From Trichomonas vaginalis G3 (lineage: Eukaryota > Parabasalia > Trichomonadida > Trichomonadidae): 60,684 nucleotides of DNA. Positions 46,614 through 59,112 of the stretch are shown piece after piece. The number at the start of each line of letters is the position of its first letter. Positions within the stretch are counted from its first letter, which is position 1. Below the pieces are notes generated by a model. That model saw nothing but the letters and a program-made list of their open reading frames with translations. It did not search any database and had not been told where the DNA came from. The stretch lies in assembly GCF_026262505.1 (NCBI RefSeq), contig NC_067206.1:8518053-8578736 (forward strand), given 5' to 3'. Made by a program: the position numbers and the translations under genes.

Positions 46614-48618
46614 ATCAAGCACTGATAGTTATTGTAACAAATATTTCGAATTATTTAGATTATTATCCTCCAAATACAAAAATTCTCAGCAAAGGGATGA
46701 AATTGAGTCAATTTAATGGAGCAAAACGAAGTGAGGTGAAATTCACCACTTTGACACCTCGTATTTTTCAGATATATCGATTAATATTGAGTTTTATTGG
46801 GATGGAAAACATACTGAAAAACCTGCAATATCAACACCTTTTTATATAATATTGAATAAATAAAAATTTGTTTTTATTTTCCAAAAAGATATATGATACA
46901 TTTTTATTATACAGGTTAAAAACTGTCTAGCTTTTGCTTTTAGTGCTCGACCAGAGGCATACATTGAAAATACAATCCTCTCCATGGTTTTTGTGTAGGA
47001 TCTGATCTTCTCAAAACGATGATATTGACTATTATTATATGAATTGAATGTATTTATGAATATTTCGAAATTTTAATATAAATAATTTATTAAAAATAAA
47101 AATTGAACGTAAGTACAAAAAATATAATTTGAAAGCAAATTAAAAATTAACGATACGATAATTTGGAACTTTTACCTTTTGCCAATAAATATAAAAATAA
47201 AATTTTGGGAATTGGAACTTAAGAGTAGAGAGACCTTTGTTGATATGTATGAGGCTATGTATTTATGTGTAGATCTGAGTAAGCTTGGTTATCATATAGC
47301 GGTTTCTGATGAAATTGAGAACCTCGGAGACCCAAGACCTTTGTTGATATGTATGAGGCTATGTATTTGTGCGTAGTCATTAAACCCATTCTTGCAAATT
47401 AGAATATTATTTTATTTGTTATATTGAGCTTTCTTCCTGATAATTTGCATATCTTCAAAATCATTAAAGTAAGTAAAATCAGTTGTTTTTTCGGTGATTA
47501 ATCTTAATTCTTCGCATTATATTTCTTTTTTTTGAAAAATCTTACTGTTTGGGGAAATTCTCTTTGCGAAATCTGTTGGCCTGAGGATTATCTGGTTGAA
47601 TAAAAATATGTTCAATTCCCCTTTCGCATAATAATTAATGAAATTGTGTTTTATTTTCGAGAGTGTGCAAAACGTTCCCACTTCTTGAGAGGTACGTTTT
47701 GCAAATTTTTTTCTTTCATACATAGAAGATTTTTGGAAGATGATTGATCTCTACATGATATTATATCATATTTCTACATTGAGTCCTTAACAATATTAAA
47801 TTGCAGGGTTTTCAAATCAAAAAACTAACTTTCGCTCTTTCAGGTCAAATCAGCAAGGCTCTTCTATATAGGTGTTGGATATATTATCAAACTGAAATGA
47901 AACTTTCCAGAGATGTCCATAAAATTATTTTGCAAAACATCCCTCTCAAAAAGTGGGAACGTTTTTGCAATTTTTCTTTATTTTTTGTACCATTATCGGT
48001 CCATAGAGCGAAATGGGGACCAGGTATTGTGCTTAATGCACGTTTGAGTACATTTGTTGTATACTCTGCAGTTTTCTGAGAAAAAGATTATGAGTGATCT
48101 CGTTTTTTCTTAAAGTCATTTTTTTCTTATCAAAAAAAATTAAAATTACGTAAAACTATGACAAAATTACGTAATTCACAATTTTAATGCTGAAAAATAG
48201 GAATATAAGCTTATAATACTACAGGTAGATTGAGCATCGATGCGCGCTAATGCCAACATGATTAATTTGAGTCGGTTTTATATATTATTGGAAATTAATC
48301 ACAAATTGTCCATGAATATAAGTTATATTCTTCGATATTATGAGTTAATGAAGGCTACAATATTTGTAATCATGATTGGCTAGTTAAAATCTATTAGAAT
48401 AAAAGAAATTGTAATTTAATAATATTGAATTGACATTTTAAATAATTTGAGGTCTAATCCATTATGAGTATGGTTATTACAGGTCACTTATTATTATTCT
48501 TTGATATACAAAGAGTTAAAACGATTTGGTAATGAGATATTGTAGAAAATAAAAATAACTGTAATCTATTGAAACTGATAAAAAAAATTAAATCCATTTA
48601 TTTTTTATTCATATGTTA

Positions 48619-48966
48619 TTATTGATGAGAATTAGATTCATTTAAAATTGAATACATATTTTTGAGAGAGTCAAAAATTTCAGGATCGATTTCATCTTCG
48701 CATTCATCCAAATATATTCTAAGCTCGGAATTTTCAAATGCATTCAAAATATTGGCAAAGTTTTCTTTACAAGAAGAGTTAAATAAAATTTCTTGTAAAC
48801 AATTAATAATAAATTTTGGGTTAAATTCAACAAAATCCGAAAGAATTTCAAACACCTTTTCAAATTTGTCATTAAATATCGAAAGGGATATTGAATCTTT
48901 TATGATAATAGCGATGAGGATATTTATCAAAATTTCCTTATTTTTGAAGAGTGCGGGATAAATTTG
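48619..48966 (-). pseudogene. C-terminal helical-protein fragment, unit 6
   Basis: Same 115-codon open frame as unit 1, ending about 100 bp before an indel-rich patch. Confidence 0.45.
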
Positions 48967-49351
48967 TCAAGTGTCACTTTTCAATAACCTTAAATTACGC
49001 TGTTCTAATTTTTTAAAAAATAACCTTAAATTATATTTGAAGAAATTATGTCTATGATATATGTTTTTATTAGAATCTTGGAGTTTTCATGCACTACACA
49101 AGAGCTCCAAGGTTCAAGAGTGAATGCTCAATAGCAATTATAGAGATGTACCTTTTCAAAATGACTTTTACTGATTAAATTTAATCAATAGAAGACATTT
49201 TGAAAAGGTACCTCTACAATTAGATATAACAAGAGATTCAAAGCTTCATTTCAGATAGATTTGAAACTTTGAAACTCTTGGTAGATTTTGAGTGAATGCT
49301 GACAATCATCTTTGAGAAGGTTTTTCTTAAAGAAAACCTTCGTAAGAGGTT

Positions 49352-49527
49352 TCTCAGGAGCCCTGAGGCTCCCTTTCGTAATGATTGGGAGCCTTGGGGC
49401 TCCTGAGACGAAGAATGGCTTCGCCGAATCTTTGATCAGCAGAGGCCAAATGAAAAGGCCTCTGCTGATGGATTCTCAGGAGCCCTGAGGCTCCCTTTCG
49501 TAATGATTGGGAGCCTTGGGGCTCCTG
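49352..49527. repeat. 122-bp minisatellite, 1.4 copies (unit 6)
   Basis: One full CTG-type unit plus the partial. The palindrome just before it is degraded in this unit only. Confidence 0.95.
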
Positions 49528-49848
49528 CAGCAGAGTATCGCTCCGCTCCATTAATTTTTTTTAAAAAAAAGTGCCGTGTGGCAAATTTGTCCTGTTCCCT
49601 CTCCTAACACATAACTCCACAACTACCCAAGTACTATATTGCCACTCCTTCCCGCATTGCATTTGAGAAACATTAAAAGTGGCGACAAGTGCACTTGCCA
49701 TGGCATATTGTTGCGCGTATATACTACTTCTAATGAAAGAAGCAGTATATACGCGCAATTCGAGTGAGATTGCAGCAGAAAGTCGAGAAGAGAGCCCTTT
49801 CTTAAGGTTAGGACTCCCTTCTCGACTTTATTATACAATGAAATATAA

Positions 49849-50160
49849 ATCATAGTATATTTTTGTCACTTTTCACATCGTATTACCCCGATAGAAACAA
49901 AACAAAACGACTTTCTTGATATATCAATAAATGGCACGGATAATTTATTGGATGCATTGGAAAAATATTTTAATACATATCCTATTGAGCAAAATCGATT
50001 TCAAAAAGATGAAATATTAGAATGGCCCAAGTATTTAATCATACAATTAAACTTTCGTAAGACGAAATGGTGGAAGTGAAGTGATGTTGAAACCTTGATA
50101 TTTCCTCGAAATTTCTACAAAACATATATTAGACATAAAGCATATATCTTATTTTATTAA
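49849..50160 (+). pseudogene. Ubiquitin-specific protease fragment, unit 6
   Basis: Same length, blocks and in-frame TGA as unit 1. Confidence 0.62.
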
Positions 50161-50452
50161 GAATGTTGAATAATAATATTATTAAATATTAAGCTTTAAA
50201 AAAGCTAATTAAATTCAAAAATGAATATATATTATTATTGGATAAATATTAATCAGAACAAATGATTTTTTTATTAATGCTATGTAATAAACAGAAATTC
50301 ATCAAAAGTGACAGCTCTCAATTTTTGACATTTGTAAATTCTAAATTGAATGAGAAAAATGAAATAACACTAAGCATAATACAATATTCTAGATTTAATT
50401 ATAATTAGGAAAAAGTTAGTTTTGAGAGTACTTTTCATAGGCATATAGAATG

Positions 50453-52542
50453 AAATCTTCTGAAAAATAATATCACATAAACTCATATTATTTTCTAATA
50501 TATAACTATTTTATATAAAAATCAAATTCAATGATCTTAAAAGCGAAGGATAAACCTCAAAATTTACGAATATAATGAGTGGGAATATAATGCTTATCTA
50601 TCATAAAACCATATGAAATATCAATTTTTGCTTTACGCCTAATTTTTGACGACAATTAGCAAAAAATGTTAAATGTTAACACTCAGTCCATTTGAATATG
50701 AAAAATAAAATTGACTTTGATTAAATGTTTTTATTTATCATGCAATTCTTCTTGCGACCAAAGATTTGAATAAAAGTTCAAAAAATAAGATAGCTTAAAA
50801 AATAATATACGGTAGTGTTTACTAATAGATGAATAGTATATAAATTCTATTAAAATGGATTTGATCCAAAAAATATATAAAATTTGATCATAAATAAAAT
50901 CGTTTTAAATTACTTCTTCATTTAAATTATAACAATTATTTTTGATTTTTATTTATCATCCACATTCAAATTTGAATCTTATCACAAAAGAAGGACCACT
51001 TTTATGACTACTGCCAAATCTATAAACAGAGAATGGCTATTTGAAGCTAAAAGAAGAATAGAAGAAGGTGAATATTACAAAAGTGTGGGAAAGGAAGTTG
51101 AATTGGAAAATGGTAAAATTAAATTGAATGTTGCCGAAAATACAATAAGAAGAGCATTTCAACTTCAAGAAATCGAATTACCAAAAGTTAGTCGCGGCAG
51201 AAAACCAAATCCACCAACATTTGAACAAAAACAATTAATTAATTCTTGTGTTTCACAATATAAAGGAGGAATTTCAAAAACTTATTTATTGATTAAAAGG
51301 TTTCAAAATATTGTTCAAAATCCCGATTGTGAGAAAGAAAAAGAAGAAATTGCAAAAGAATTTGAAAATATAGAAGATTTGACAAAAGATCAAATTTTTG
51401 ACAATTTACAAAAAATAAAGCCTCATCAAGTGGAAAAATTTATGATGGAATCAGGTTTATCTTCAAAAAGAGATTACAAACCAGCAGATCCACCTACCAA
51501 ATATCGTGCCATATCAAAGAATTTGATATGGCACTGCGATATTCATTACCTTCACGGTAATGTTTCTTTTCCATTCTTTGCCATATTGAATGATATGACA
51601 CGTAAAGTTCTCAAAACTAAATTATTGAAAAACAAGTCTTCCAACTCAACAGCGAATATTTTAAGAAAACTTTTAGAGGAGTTTATCCCTTACTGCATCT
51701 GGACCGATAACGGCGGTGAAAACCGCGGTGAATTCGGCCAGGTTATGCAGGAAAACGGAATAGTTTGGAAGCACACCTTGCCGTATATGCCAAGACAGAA
51801 CGGCAAGGTGGAGCGCCTGTGGCCAAGCTTAGAAAAGTTTTTGCCAGACGAGTTGGATGATATTCAACAAATCAAGGACTCAGTTCAGCAGTTCATTGAA
51901 AAATACAACAATACACCACATTTATCTCTCGATATTAATCCAAAAACGAATAGTAATTACACTCCTAACGAATTATTCGAAGTTTCAAAATTTTGGTACG
52001 AGCCAGAAATGCAAAAATGGGAGTTATATATCAAAGAGGAATGGGTTTTAGCAAAATTTGAATAATTACATCATTTTAAATGACTTCTAAACAATTTTAT
52101 TTATGATCAAATTTTATATATCTTTTTGGATCAAATCCATTTTAATAGAATTTATATACTATTCATCTATTAGTAAACACTACCGGTATATTATTTTTAA
52201 GCTATCTTATTTTTTGAAATTTTATTCAAATCTTTGGTCGCAAGAAGAATTGCATGATAAATAAAAACATTTAATCAAAGTCAATTTTATTTTTCATATT
52301 CAAATGGACTGAGTGTTAACATTTAACATTTTTTGCTAATTGTCGTCAAAAATTAGGCGTAAAGCAAAAATTGATATTTCATATGGTTTTATGATAGATA
52401 AGCATTATATTCCCACTCATTATATTCGTAAATTTTGAGGTTTATCCTTCGCTTTTAAGATCATTGAATTTGATTTTTATATAAAATAGTTATATATTAG
52501 AAAATAATATGAGTTTATGTGATATTATTTTTCAGAAGATTT
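50453..52542 (+). mobile_element. Integrase transposon, copy 6
   Basis: Arms 50453-50900 and 52094-52542. The right arm carries the extra G of CACTACCGG at the unit 6/7 boundary, as at position 1. Confidence 0.7.
51004..52065 (+). CDS. IS481/Ginger-like integrase, copy 6
   Basis: Intact 353-aa frame, translation identical to copy 1. Confidence 0.88.
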   Translation: MTTAKSINREWLFEAKRRIEEGEYYKSVGKEVELENGKIKLNVAENTIRRAFQLQEIELPKVSRGRKPNPPTFEQKQLINSCVSQYKGGISKTYLLIKRFQNIVQNPDCEKEKEEIAKEFENIEDLTKDQIFDNLQKIKPHQVEKFMMESGLSSKRDYKPADPPTKYRAISKNLIWHCDIHYLHGNVSFPFFAILNDMTRKVLKTKLLKNKSSNSTANILRKLLEEFIPYCIWTDNGGENRGEFGQVMQENGIVWKHTLPYMPRQNGKVERLWPSLEKFLPDELDDIQQIKDSVQQFIEKYNNTPHLSLDINPKTNSNYTPNELFEVSKFWYEPEMQKWELYIKEEWVLAKFE

Positions 52543-53746
52543 TGTGTTCTTCTTCAAAATTTTATTTTTTATTAAAAAGAATCTTTACAAATATACATTT
52601 ACTTTAATTAATATTTAAAAACGTGCTCTATCAAAAGTTCCAAAAATTCAATATTATAGCTTTTCTGAGGTGTCACTTTTGATGAATTTCTGTTTTCAAC
52701 ACTAGACAAAAACAATTATATTAGATGCACATGATTAACATCTCTTGGTCTGATGATGTTTTTCAATTAAAAGATTATTATATACAGTTGAATTTACAAA
52801 ATTCTTAATTCATAATTGCATGGCACAAGAGAGGTATGATCTGCTTATATGTTAATGATAGATATACCATATTATTTCCATTACTATAAATAACTTAAAG
52901 AAATATATCTTCTAAGTGTATTTTTTGTTCAATTTTGTTTGAAAAAAAAATTAAAACGCATTTCTTATCTTGTTTAGCTTTGATAAGTTGGATTAAATAA
53001 TATTACTAAATACAAATCATGATAACAATTATATATCCATGCTAAATGCCTGAAGATCTGGTGAAAATATTGAGATATGCCTCACTTCCATCATTTCGTC
53101 TTACCACATAAAAATATGTGATTTTTAAAACAAGTTAGCTGATATGCTTTTAACAAAACCGAATCAAAAGTATTCAAAAAAATCTGAAATTGTAAAATAT
53201 CTTAATCAAAAATAAAGGGTTGATCTTCATTTTCGGGATTTCAAAAAAATTTGGAATTTCACCTCCCAAACACACAGATTGTCCAGTTCATTGGCATAGA
53301 GAATATCCGATTTCCAGTGTTTTACTCTGAATCTTATTAGTTAAATACCGAATTTCGAACATAAATTCATCAAAATCGAATAAAGAGACTACCAAAAACG
53401 ACACAAATATAATCAAGTCACAATCATTTAACAGGAACTCCTTAAATGAAGATTTTTACAATTTTAATCTCTATATTTTAGAAAAAAATATGCTCAGTCA
53501 CAAACACAATTACTATGTTATGGAACAAGGCATTGACACTCGAATCTCTGGCCAATTCGAGGAACATCCAAAATTTCAATAATCTTATCCCACAGAATCC
53601 ATAGCCCAAAAACTTTAATTTGCATAGTACATTTGAAGACGAATAATATTAGTCCAATTTTTTTTAACTTTGAAATTTTCAAAGATACAAAATTTATTAC
53701 ATTTAGAATTAATGCATTAATATATGCATTTGTTCCGTACCGAAAA

Positions 53747-55150
53747 TGAACTTTACAAAAAGTGACATGAAAAGTCTTAATTACATTAAAGCCAAATGTA
53801 AACTTCATTGAGAAAAAGCAGTTTTGTCTCGTATTCAACGTAAAATCTTCAAAAGAAGACTAAACAAAAAGTGCTACACTGATAACAAAGATGAATTTCA
53901 CATGGAACGCGATGATTCAATAACTGCAGAGTTGCGACATACAATTGCGGAAAATGTATGGACAACCACATGTAATGGTGGAGAACCATCGTATCTTTCA
54001 GAGGTCGAATTACTTGATTTTTATGGTGAAATCAATCAAAGAGCAAAAGGTCTTGCATGTGAAAAGGTAATCGAAGCTTATCAGATTGCCTACGAATTAC
54101 TGGAGTATAGATACAGCAGAGCTTTATATCTAGCTGGCCTTGTTCATCCAGACGAATTTCCAACAAGAGGAAAAAGAATTGTTTACTTCGCTAGAAGTAT
54201 ATCTCCCCTCAAGATCATGGTTAAACAGAGTTTGCTCTGATCTCAACATTGAGATCAAAAGCTCAAAAGAAAATGAGGAAAAACGAGCAAAGTACTGTAA
54301 CACAGCAACAGTTGCTAACTTCTTACATTAATTTCAGTATACGGCAGGAATTGATCCATGGAATAAGTGGAGTATTTATGAAACATCTCTGCTTCATCAA
54401 AGCGTTACAAAGTTATCTGCACTGAAAGCAACCCTCCTTTAACCAAAGAAGAGCATGAATTTGTGCTTGTTACTAGTATCTTCCCATATAATTCTGAAGG
54501 ATACCGGATGAAACCATTTATTATTGTTCCAGGAATATAAAATTGTTCACAGGAACTCCGCTCCGTGAGAGCATTCCTTACAGGACAATCTTATGGATGG
54601 ATGACAAAGAAGATATGGGATATCTTTAATTTAACTTTTATTATCGAAATCCAGAGATATCGCTCAAGTCTTGATGCTATCACAGCAGCTCAGCATAATA
54701 TCGTATTCGGTGATAATCATATCAGCCGAGTAAGTTATTTTACTTGCAAACTTTTGAGTCTCTTCAGAATTGAACTCTTGACATTTCCAGCTTACTGCAC
54801 AGTAGTTCTCCAGTTATTTGATGTAGGATGTGCAGCATCTTTGAGATCAAAGAATAACAGGTTAAAATATGTTCCGCTTTACACATATGAGCAAGATAAT
54901 TTATCAAATACCCCAAAACCAAGGTTAAAAATTGTAAGAATTTTAATTGATGCTTGTGATTAAGTCAATGCATCAGTATGGTATTCATCCGTGGAACCCA
55001 GATAAAGCCTTATCCAACGAATTAACAAACAAAACATCAAACGCAATACCAAATCCCACATATATATTTAATTCTTCTTGCAAAAAATTAACATCTGACG
55101 CCGAATTACTTAAAATTGCGCAATTTGAAGCAATCAAATTCAAACATTAA
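53747..55150 (+). pseudogene. Pogo/Tigger-like transposase relic, unit 7
   Basis: Matches the unit 1 relic at the constant 52,177 offset. Confidence 0.75.
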
Positions 55151-57155
55151 ATCAAGCACTGATAGTTATTGTAACAAATATTTCGAATTATTTAGATTAT
55201 TATCCTCCAAATACAAAAATTCTCAGCAAAGGGATGAAATTGAGTCAATTTAATGGAGCAAAACGAAGTGAGGTGAAATTCACCACTTTGACACCTCGTA
55301 TTTTTCAGATATATCGATTAATATTGAGTTTTATTGGGATGGAAAACATACTGAAAAACCTGCAATATCAACACCTTTTTATATAATATTGAATAAATAA
55401 AAATTTGTTTTTATTTTCCAAAAAGATATATGATACATTTTTATTATACAGGTTAAAAACTGTCTAGCTTTTGCTTTTAGTGCTCGACCAGAGGCATACA
55501 TTGAAAATACAATCCTCTCCATGGTTTTTGTGTAGGATCTGATCTTCTCAAAACGATGATATTGACTATTATTATATGAATTGAATGTATTTATGAATAT
55601 TTCGAAATTTTAATATAAATAATTTATTAAAAATAAAAATTGAACGTAAGTACAAAAAATATAATTTGAAAGCAAATTAAAAATTAACGATACGATAATT
55701 TGGAACTTTTACCTTTTGCCAATAAATATAAAAATAAAATTTTGGGAATTGGAACTTAAGAGTAGAGAGACCTTTGTTGATATGTATGAGGCTATGTATT
55801 TATGTGTAGATCTGAGTAAGCTTGGTTATCATATAGCGGTTTCTGATGAAATTGAGAACCTCGGAGACCCAAGACCTTTGTTGATATGTATGAGGCTATG
55901 TATTTGTGCGTAGTCATTAAACCCATTCTTGCAAATTAGAATATTATTTTATTTGTTATATTGAGCTTTCTTCCTGATAATTTGCATATCTTCAAAATCA
56001 TTAAAGTAAGTAAAATCAGTTGTTTTTTCGGTGATTAATCTTAATTCTTCGCATTATATTTCTTTTTTTTGAAAAATCTTACTGTTTGGGGAAATTCTCT
56101 TTGCGAAATCTGTTGGCCTGAGGATTATCTGGTTGAATAAAAATATGTTCAATTCCCCTTTCGCATAATAATTAATGAAATTGTGTTTTATTTTCGAGAG
56201 TGTGCAAAACGTTCCCACTTCTTGAGAGGTACGTTTTGCAAATTTTTTTCTTTCATACATAGAAGATTTTTGGAAGATGATTGATCTCTACATGATATTA
56301 TATCATATTTCTACATTGAGTCCTTAACAATATTAAATTGCAGGGTTTTCAAATCAAAAAACTAACTTTCGCTCTTTCAGGTCAAATCAGCAAGGCTCTT
56401 CTATATAGGTGTTGGATATATTATCAAACTGAAATGAAACTTTCCAGAGATGTCCATAAAATTATTTTGCAAAACATCCCTCTCAAAAAGTGGGAACGTT
56501 TTTGCAATTTTTCTTTATTTTTTGTACCATTATCGGTCCATAGAGCGAAATGGGGACCAGGTATTGTGCTTAATGCACGTTTGAGTACATTTGTTGTATA
56601 CTCTGCAGTTTTCTGAGAAAAAGATTATGAGTGATCTCGTTTTTTCTTAAAGTCATTTTTTTCTTATCAAAAAAAATTAAAATTACGTAAAACTATGACA
56701 AAATTACGTAATTCACAATTTTAATGCTGAAAAATAGGAATATAAGCTTATAATACTACAGGTAGATTGAGCATCGATGCGCGCTAATGCCAACATGATT
56801 AATTTGAGTCGGTTTTATATATTATTGGAAATTAATCACAAATTGTCCATGAATATAAGTTATATTCTTCGATATTATGAGTTAATGAAGGCTACAATAT
56901 TTGTAATCATGATTGGCTAGTTAAAATCTATTAGAATAAAAGAAATTGTAATTTAATAATATTGAATTGACATTTTAAATAATTTGAGGTCTAATCCATT
57001 ATGAGTATGGTTATTACAGGTCACTTATTATTATTCTTTGATATACAAAGAGTTAAAACGATTTGGTAATGAGATATTGTAGAAAATAAAAATAACTGTA
57101 ATCTATTGAAACTGATAAAAAAAATTAAATCCATTTATTTTTTATTCATATGTTA

Positions 57156-57503
57156 TTATTGATGAGAATTAGATTCATTTAAAATTGAATACATATTTTT
57201 GAGAGAGTCAAAAATTTCAGGATCGATTTCATCTTCGCATTCATCCAAATATATTCTAAGCTCGGAATTTTCAAATGCATTCAAAATATTGGCAAAGTTT
57301 TCTTTACAAGAAGAGTTAAATAAAATTTCTTGTAAACAATTAATAATAAATTTTGGGTTAAATTCAACAAAATCCGAAAGAATTTCAAACACCTTTTCAA
57401 ATTTGTCATTAAATATCGAAAGGGATATTGAATCTTTTATGATAATAGCGATGAGGATATTTATCAAAATTTCCTTATTTTTGAAGAGTGCGGGATAAAT
57501 TTG
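57156..57503 (-). pseudogene. C-terminal helical-protein fragment, unit 7
   Basis: Matches 4979-5326 at the constant 52,177 offset. Confidence 0.45.
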
Positions 57504-57889
57504 TCAAGTGTCACTTTTCAATAACCTTAAATTACGCTGTTCTAATTTTTTAAAAAATAACCTTAAATTATATTTGAAGAAATTATGTCTATGATATATG
57601 TTTTATTCTAGAATCTTGGAGTTTTCATGCACTACACAAGAGCTCCAAGGTTCCAAGAGTGAATGCTCAATAGCAATTATAGAGATGTACCTTTTCAAAA
57701 TGACTTTTACTGATTAAATTTAATCAATAGAAGACATTTTGAAAAGGTACCTCTACAATTAGATATACAAGAGATTCAAAGCTTCATTTCAGATAGATTT
57801 GAAACTTTGAAACTCTTGGTAGATTTTGAGTGAATGCTGACAATCATCTTTGAGAAGGTTTTCTTAAAGAAAACCTTCTCAAAGAGGTT

Positions 57890-58187
57890 TCTCAGGAGCC
57901 CTGAGGCTCCCTTTCGTAATGATTGGGAGCCTTGGGGCTCCTGAGACGAAGAATGGCTTCGCCGAATCTTTGATCAGCAGAGGCCAAATGAAAAGGCCTC
58001 TACTGATGGATTCTCAGGAGCCCTGAGGCTCCCTTTCGTAATGATTGGGAGCCTTGGGGCTCCTGAGACGAAGAATGGCTTCGCCGAATCTTTGATCAGC
58101 AGAGGCCAAATGAAAAGGCCTCTGCTGATGGATTCTCAGGAGCCCTGAGGCTCCCTTTCGTAATGATTGGGAGCCTTGGGGCTCCTG
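57890..58187. repeat. 122-bp minisatellite, 2.4 copies (unit 7)
   Basis: Same copy number and unit types as unit 1. This supports the view that units 1 and 7 are the same DNA, since copy number differs among most other units. Confidence 0.95.
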
Positions 58188-58508
58188 CAGCAGAGTATCG
58201 CTCCGCTCCATTAATTTTTTTTAAAAAAAAGTGCCGTGTGGCAAATTTGTCCTGTTCCCTCTCCTAACACATAACTCCACAACTACCCAAGTACTATATT
58301 GCCACTCCTTCCCGCATTGCATTTGAGAAACATTAAAAGTGGCGACAAGTGCACTTGCCATGGCATATTGTTGCGCGTATATACTACTTCTAATGAAAGA
58401 AGCAGTATATACGCGCAATTCGAGTGAGATTGCAGCAGAAAGTCGAGAAGAGAGCCCTTTCTTAAGGTTAGGACTCCCTTCTCGACTTTATTATACAATG
58501 AAATATAA

Positions 58509-58820
58509 ATCATAGTATATTTTTGTCACTTTTCACATCGTATTACCCCGATAGAAACAAAACAAAACGACTTTCTTGATATATCAATAAATGGCACGGA
58601 TAATTTATTGGATGCATTGGAAAAATATTTTAATACATATCCTATTGAGCAAAATCGATTTCAAAAAGATGAAATATTAGAATGGCCCAAGTATTTAATC
58701 ATACAATTAAACTTTCGTAAGACGAAATGGTGGAAGTGAAGTGATGTTGAAACCTTGATATTTCCTCGAAATTTCTACAAAACATATATTAGACATAAAG
58801 CATATATCTTATTTTATTAA
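58509..58820 (+). pseudogene. Ubiquitin-specific protease fragment, unit 7
   Basis: Matches 6332-6643 at the constant offset. Confidence 0.62.
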
Positions 58821-59112
58821 GAATGTTGAATAATAATATTATTAAATATTAAGCTTTAAAAAAGCTAATTAAATTCAAAAATGAATATATATTATTATTG
58901 GATAAATATTAATCAGAACAAATGATTTTTTTATTAATGCTATGTAATAAACAGAAATTCATCAAAAGTGACAGCTCTCAATTTTTGACATTTGTAAATT
59001 CTAAATTGAATGAGAAAAATGAAATAACACTAAGCATAATACAATATTCTAGATTTAATTATAATTAGGAAAAAGTTAGTTTTGAGAGTACTTTTCATAG
59101 GCATATAGAATG

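Larger units (their letters stand above)
43638..52177 (+). repeat. Tandem array unit 6 (8,540 bp)
   Basis: Minisatellite of 1.4 copies. Private indels cluster in two patches, about 43,700-44,470 and 49,065-49,350, with almost none between them. The integrase is intact. Confidence 0.97.
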
